A DNA stretch of 64,000 nucleotides from Paraburkholderia sp. BL9I2N2 (GTDB lineage Bacteria; Pseudomonadota; Gammaproteobacteria; Burkholderiales; Burkholderiaceae). Of the stretch, positions 60,590 through 64,000 are shown piece after piece; position 1 is the stretch's first letter; each line of letters opens with the position of its first letter. The stretch covers positions 682,001 to 746,000 of the forward strand of contig NZ_SMGP01000003.1 in assembly GCF_004339745.1 (NCBI RefSeq), in the 5' to 3' direction. Below the pieces are notes generated by a model. It ran no database searches, had not been told where the DNA came from, and saw only the letters and a list, made by a program, of their open reading frames with translations. A program made the position numbers and the translations under genes.

Positions 60590-61789
60590 ATGGACATCGG
60601 CAACAAATATGGACACCTTTCGTACTCGACCCTAGTCCATCCGGGTGACACATGGGAGCAGATGCGTGAGAGCCTTCACAAGTATCTGCCCCAGGTGAAG
60701 AAGCGTGTCTCTCCGCATGCTCCGTTCGGCGTGTCAATCCGCCTGTCCGCTGCGACAGCTGCGGAACTCGTCGAGAACAGAGAGGAGCGCGACGACATCA
60801 AACGCTTCTTTAAAGAGAACGATCTCTACGTGTACACGGCGAACGCCTTCGTGTACGGAAGTTTCAAGAACACTCTTGTGAAGGAGCAGGTGTACGAACC
60901 GGACTGGCACTCGGAAGAACGCCTGCAGTACACGAAAAATGTTGCAGACATCCTTGCGGATATATCACCGGCGGGTGTTGCTCCATCGATTCAGACGGCG
61001 CCCCTTGCATTTCGACCCAAGGTCAATAGCCCCGAATATCTGGCGACTATGACGCGCAACGTGCTACGTATGATCGCGCACCTTGCGGATCTCGAAAGCC
61101 GCACTGGACGTCGTGTGACGCTCGCGATTGAACCAGAGCCTGCATGCTATCTGGAAACGACCGACGATGTCGTGACGTACTTCCGCGATCACGTGCATAC
61201 AGGTGCCGCTGCGCGGCAGCTGGCCGAGATCGGTGGAATGCCAGTGTCTGAAGCGATCGGTTCTTTGCGTCGATATGTCGGCATCGTCTATGACATTTGT
61301 CACCAAGCTGTTGAGTGTGAGGACATTGAAGCGTCGTTGAATCGACTCGTCGACGCCGGCATCCCCATCTTCAAGTTGCAGGAAGCGTCTGCTGTTCGGG
61401 TGCCGGAAGTCACGCAGGCTAACGTCGACTTACTCAAGAAGTTCGCAGACACGATCTATCTGACGCAAACCACGGAGCAAAAGGACGGGAAAATTCGTCA
61501 GTATCTGAACCTCGAAGAAGCGTTTGATGCGTGGGAACGTGACCCCGGTCCCCGTGAGTGGCGAATTCATTTTCACGTCCCCGTATTTCTGGATGCGTTG
61601 GGTAGCCTCGGGACAACCCGGTTCGCCATCGAAGAGGCACTTCGTGTTCACAAGGCTCTGCCGCTTTCGACCCATCTGGAAATCGAGACTTACACGTGGG
61701 ATGTTCTGCCAGATCATTTGAAGACTGGCGACATTGTGGACTATGTGTCGCGCGAACTCGACTGGGTCCGCGGACAGCTGATCGACTAA
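60590..61789 (+). CDS. EboE-type TIM-barrel protein (xylose isomerase-like superfamily)
   Basis: A 399-residue protein whose features match the 'metabolite traffic protein EboE' family throughout: 'GHLSYSTLVHPGDTWEQMRESLHKYLPQVKKRVSPHAPFGVSIRLS', 'NDLYVYTANAFVYGSFKNTLVKEQVYEPDWHSEERLQYT', 'VTLAIEPEPACYLETTDDVVTYF' (metal-site Glu), 'VGIVYDICHQAVE' (Asp/His), 'FKLQEASAVRVP', 'WRIHFHVPVFLDALGSLGTT' and 'LEIETYTWDVLP'. In cyanobacteria EboE belongs to a transport-linked cluster. The fold and conserved E/D/H residues instead suggest a metal-dependent sugar-type isomerase or epimerase. It shares an operon with BKACE-like and SDR genes. Confidence 0.82.
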   Translation: MDIGNKYGHLSYSTLVHPGDTWEQMRESLHKYLPQVKKRVSPHAPFGVSIRLSAATAAELVENREERDDIKRFFKENDLYVYTANAFVYGSFKNTLVKEQVYEPDWHSEERLQYTKNVADILADISPAGVAPSIQTAPLAFRPKVNSPEYLATMTRNVLRMIAHLADLESRTGRRVTLAIEPEPACYLETTDDVVTYFRDHVHTGAAARQLAEIGGMPVSEAIGSLRRYVGIVYDICHQAVECEDIEASLNRLVDAGIPIFKLQEASAVRVPEVTQANVDLLKKFADTIYLTQTTEQKDGKIRQYLNLEEAFDAWERDPGPREWRIHFHVPVFLDALGSLGTTRFAIEEALRVHKALPLSTHLEIETYTWDVLPDHLKTGDIVDYVSRELDWVRGQLID

Positions 61790-61831
61790 TGCCATCACAG
61801 TCGCGAGAACGGCTGTGTAGGAGCCAGGCAA

Positions 61832-62656
61832 ATGAATTCCCTATGCATCGTAAATACGTCGATCCCTTATTTTCGCGATGGTGATTCCGATAGTAAGCAA
61901 AGCAGTACGGCCGAATTTGTAGAGATTCTGAAGGCGTCGATCGAACACGGTGCGAGCGTTTTGGACATTGGGGCGGTCGCGCACGCTCTGCAGAACAGCG
62001 GAGGCGTTGAGGAACTGAGGTTAGTTATCAATGAAATCAGGGCCAGCTTCCCCGAAGTGATTTTTCAGGTCGCTTGCCGCAACCTGTTTGAGTTGAATCG
62101 ACTACTTACACATTTTGACGCACTCGATCCCGACATCGTTTCGGTTCCGGTCGCCATCTTTTGCAACAGCGAGGCGATTGGTCTGCTTCGGTCACGCGAG
62201 GACCACCTTCGAAAGCTCAGAGGGAAACTCTCATTAGACATTGAAGATCTCTCGATGGTCTTCCGAGCTGTGAAGTTGCAGCACGACGGTCTTCTCGATG
62301 GTCGCCTTCGCGTGAATTTCTGCTTGGGCCGCGAGTTCGGCGTGCCATCCGATCGTGATGCCTTTCTGTTTTTTGTGGAAACACTCAGGAGGCTCGCTCC
62401 GGAAGCAACATGGACCGGTGTCGGCCGAGGAAAGAGCGAACTGGAACTCGCTCGCTGGTCGATCGAAATGGGCGGCCACGGAAAGGCCACGGTCACACAA
62501 GCACAGGGCTCGATTAGCACAAGCGGCAAGCGTGACAACGCAACGCTCTACAAGGTCATTCATCTGTGCAAGGAAAACGGTCGAAGGCCCGCGTCGTTTG
62601 CCGAGGCAAGACACATATTGTCGCTGAGAACGGCATTCCAAAGATCCTTTGCCTGA
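61832..62656 (+). CDS. Divergent BKACE/DUF849-like protein, 274 aa
   Basis: The C-terminal third ('LRRLAPEATWTGVGRGKSELELARWSIEMGGHGKATVTQAQG', '...DNATLYKVIHLCKENGRRPASFAEARHILSL') follows the beta-keto acid cleavage enzyme (Kce/DUF849) ending, with retained MGGH-G. The N-terminal zinc site is not recognisable: where BKACE proteins have 'VHLHxR', this one has 'ASVLDIGAVAHAL'. A TIM-barrel pattern is still plausible. It may have lost metal catalysis or changed chemistry. It follows the EboE-type gene by 42 bp. Confidence 0.6.
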   Translation: MNSLCIVNTSIPYFRDGDSDSKQSSTAEFVEILKASIEHGASVLDIGAVAHALQNSGGVEELRLVINEIRASFPEVIFQVACRNLFELNRLLTHFDALDPDIVSVPVAIFCNSEAIGLLRSREDHLRKLRGKLSLDIEDLSMVFRAVKLQHDGLLDGRLRVNFCLGREFGVPSDRDAFLFFVETLRRLAPEATWTGVGRGKSELELARWSIEMGGHGKATVTQAQGSISTSGKRDNATLYKVIHLCKENGRRPASFAEARHILSLRTAFQRSFA

Positions 62657-62730
62657 CGGCCGCGTAAGTTCGCTCAGGATGCCAGAAGCAAATATCAGCT
62701 ATCAGATCACTCTCAGGAAGGAGACCTCGT

Positions 62731-63498
62731 ATGAAGAGGCTTGAACAGAAGGTTGCCATTATCACTGGCGCCGGGACGGGTATCGGGGAAGCAACAGCTC
62801 GGCGTTTCGCTGAAGAAAACGCAAAGGTCGCTGTGTTCGACGTCGTGAAAGCAGCCGGGGAAGCGACAGCGGCCCGCATCAGGGAGGCGGGTGGCAATGC
62901 GATCTTCGTATCTGTCGATGTGACGGATGAGGCTCAGATTCGCGCGGGCGTCGAGGAGGTAGTCGGCCGACTTGGTTCGCCTGACATTCTGGTGAACAAC
63001 GCCGCCATCACGGGAGTCAACAAGCTCGCTCACGACGTAAGCATCGATGAGTGGGATAAGGTTTTCGCGGTGAATGTGCGCGGCTCGTTTTTGTGCACCA
63101 AACATGTCGTTCCGCACATGATGCAAAAGCGCGCAGGTGCCATCGTCAACTTCTCTTCGATCTACGCGCTCATCGGAAACAACGATATTCCTCCGTACCA
63201 CGCAACGAAAGGCGCGATCCTGGCGATGACCAAAACTGACGCGCTGTGTTACGCAGAATACGGCATTCGCGTCAACGCAGTGCATCCTGGCTCGACGAAA
63301 ACACCGCTTTTCATGAAAGCAGGTGAAACATATCCGGGAGGGCTGGAAGTGTATCTCGACATGATGAAGAGGCTGCATCCGTTGCGCCTTGGCGAACCGA
63401 TTGACGTCGCTAACTGCGTTCTGTTCCTGGCGTCAGATGAAGCGGGCTTTGTGACCGGCACGAGCCTCGTCTGTGACGGCGGCTACACGGCGCAATGA
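62731..63498 (+). CDS. Short-chain dehydrogenase/reductase
   Basis: A 255-residue classical SDR: 'KVAIITGAGTGIGEATARRFAEENAKVAVFDV' cofactor site, 'DILVNNAAITG', catalytic 'IVNFSSIYALIGNNDIPPYHATKGAILAMTK' (Ser and Y-H-A-T-K), and 'FVTGTSLVCDGGYTAQ' end. It probably oxidises a ring or polyol hydroxyl in the pathway of this operon. GGAAGGAG lies before the start. A second, related SDR gene follows after 68 bp. Confidence 0.92.
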   Translation: MKRLEQKVAIITGAGTGIGEATARRFAEENAKVAVFDVVKAAGEATAARIREAGGNAIFVSVDVTDEAQIRAGVEEVVGRLGSPDILVNNAAITGVNKLAHDVSIDEWDKVFAVNVRGSFLCTKHVVPHMMQKRAGAIVNFSSIYALIGNNDIPPYHATKGAILAMTKTDALCYAEYGIRVNAVHPGSTKTPLFMKAGETYPGGLEVYLDMMKRLHPLRLGEPIDVANCVLFLASDEAGFVTGTSLVCDGGYTAQ

Positions 63499-63566
63499 GT
63501 TCAATTCTACGGGGCGCTTGACAACGCGGATTCACATCTACATCAGGTGGAGAACTGGAGGCAGAA

Positions 63567-64000
63567 ATGAGGCTCAAGGATAAGGTTGTGTTGATCACAG
63601 GCGGCGCCCAAGGGATTGGATTCGGCATCGCGTCGAGACTTGCACGTGAGGGTGCGCGTTTGAGCATCGTCGACATTCATCTGGAACAGGCGCAAATGGC
63701 CGCCGACGAACTCACTAAGAGCGGTGCGCAAGCGATTGCCATTCGGGCTGACGTAGCGGAGCGCAGCCAGATTCAGGCTGCTATCAAGCAGACGGTCGAG
63801 ACGTTCGGCCGGTTGGACGTAATGTTCAATAACGCGGGTTTCAATAAGCCGATGCCGTTCCTTGAGATCACGGAAGACAACTGGAACGCGATCATGCGCG
63901 TCAACGGGCTCGGCGTGCTTATTGGTACGCAAGAGGCGGCTAAACAGATGATCAAGCAAGGGAACGGCGGCAAGATTATCAATACTGCATCGATCGCTGC
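63567..64000 (+). CDS. Short-chain dehydrogenase/reductase, C-terminus outside window
   Basis: The visible 144 residues begin MRLKDKVVLITGGAQGIGFGIASRLAREGARLSIVDIHLEQAQ and contain 'GRLDVMFNNAGFNKPMPFLEITEDNWNAIMRVNGLGVLIGTQEAAKQM' and the start of the Ser strand ('KIINTASIA'). Start ATG 63567 has GGAGG 7-11 bp upstream. The catalytic Y-x-x-x-K lies beyond the window. It is the last visible gene of the EboE-type operon. Confidence 0.9.
   Translation, partial: MRLKDKVVLITGGAQGIGFGIASRLAREGARLSIVDIHLEQAQMAADELTKSGAQAIAIRADVAERSQIQAAIKQTVETFGRLDVMFNNAGFNKPMPFLEITEDNWNAIMRVNGLGVLIGTQEAAKQMIKQGNGGKIINTASIA

Noticed and set aside
1..64000. CRISPR arrays, tRNA, rRNA, riboswitch or replication origin
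   Set aside because: No spaced direct repeats, cloverleaf or known RNA motif was recognised by eye; a dedicated RNA search would be needed to exclude weak cases.

Overview
The window is GC-rich, gene-dense proteobacterial DNA. The mix of genes (several small heat-shock proteins, DUF2934, DUF4148, a general porin, many LysR/IclR/GntR regulators and short catabolic clusters) is typical of an accessory replicon (chromid or megaplasmid) of Burkholderia, Paraburkholderia or Caballeronia. The genus is inferred from gene content; no rRNA, tRNA or replication gene was seen.

Layout. (1) 1-8.9 kb is a stress-type region: three Hsp20 genes, a family-4 glycosyltransferase, a CsbD-like protein plus a miniature relative, a DUF2934 protein and a ParB-like nuclease-domain gene overlapping a small partner. 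It is interrupted by non-coding tracts holding an IS110 remnant and a receiver-like ruin. (2) 9.4-11.7 kb: a phosphoesterase gene broken by a fragment of a type I restriction methylase, a second DUF2934 gene and an orphan ModA-like binding protein. (3) 12-19 kb: IclR regulator, MFS transporter, enoyl-CoA hydratase, NDP-forming acyl-CoA synthetase and an FAD oxidoreductase; twin palindromes lie between the divergent MFS and hydratase genes. (4) 19.9-25.3 kb: class II fumarase, dicarboxylate symporter and a fumarase/aspartase-superfamily lyase, divergent from a GntR regulator across a clear double operator. (5) 26-31 kb: LysR, a DapA/NanA-type lyase, an MFS transporter and a porin. (6) 31-42 kb is a decayed, recombined zone: IS6 remnant, LysR, NIPSNAP, TetR/GST pair, aldehyde dehydrogenase pseudogene, N-terminally cut tyrosine recombinase, a tnpA-only Tn3-family element with perfect 40-bp inverted repeats, and an IS3 orfB tail.

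(7) 42.6-64 kb is the most interesting part, a large and apparently intact catabolic locus. A cytoplasmic-looking regulator that joins a winged helix to a solute-binding-protein fold faces an operon encoding a YciI-like protein, a 3-hydroxyisobutyrate-dehydrogenase-type enzyme, a Gfo/Idh/MocA dehydrogenase, a zinc-type alcohol dehydrogenase, an intradiol (hydroxyquinol-type) dioxygenase, maleylacetate reductase, a second alcohol dehydrogenase, a second YciI-like protein and a LysR regulator. Next come an SDR dehydrogenase and a ribose-type ABC importer (binding protein, two permeases, double ATPase). Divergent from the importer are a Dabb-domain protein, an EboE-type TIM barrel, a divergent BKACE/DUF849-like protein and two more SDRs; the last runs off the window.

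Sugar-type uptake, many polyol-type dehydrogenases, a TIM-barrel isomerase-like enzyme and a complete hydroxyquinol-to-3-oxoadipate lower pathway together suggest a working hypothesis: a cyclic polyol or aromatic glycoside is imported, oxidised and dehydrated to hydroxyquinol, then ring-cleaved. The ring-cleavage and maleylacetate steps rest on recognisable families; the upstream chemistry is inference.
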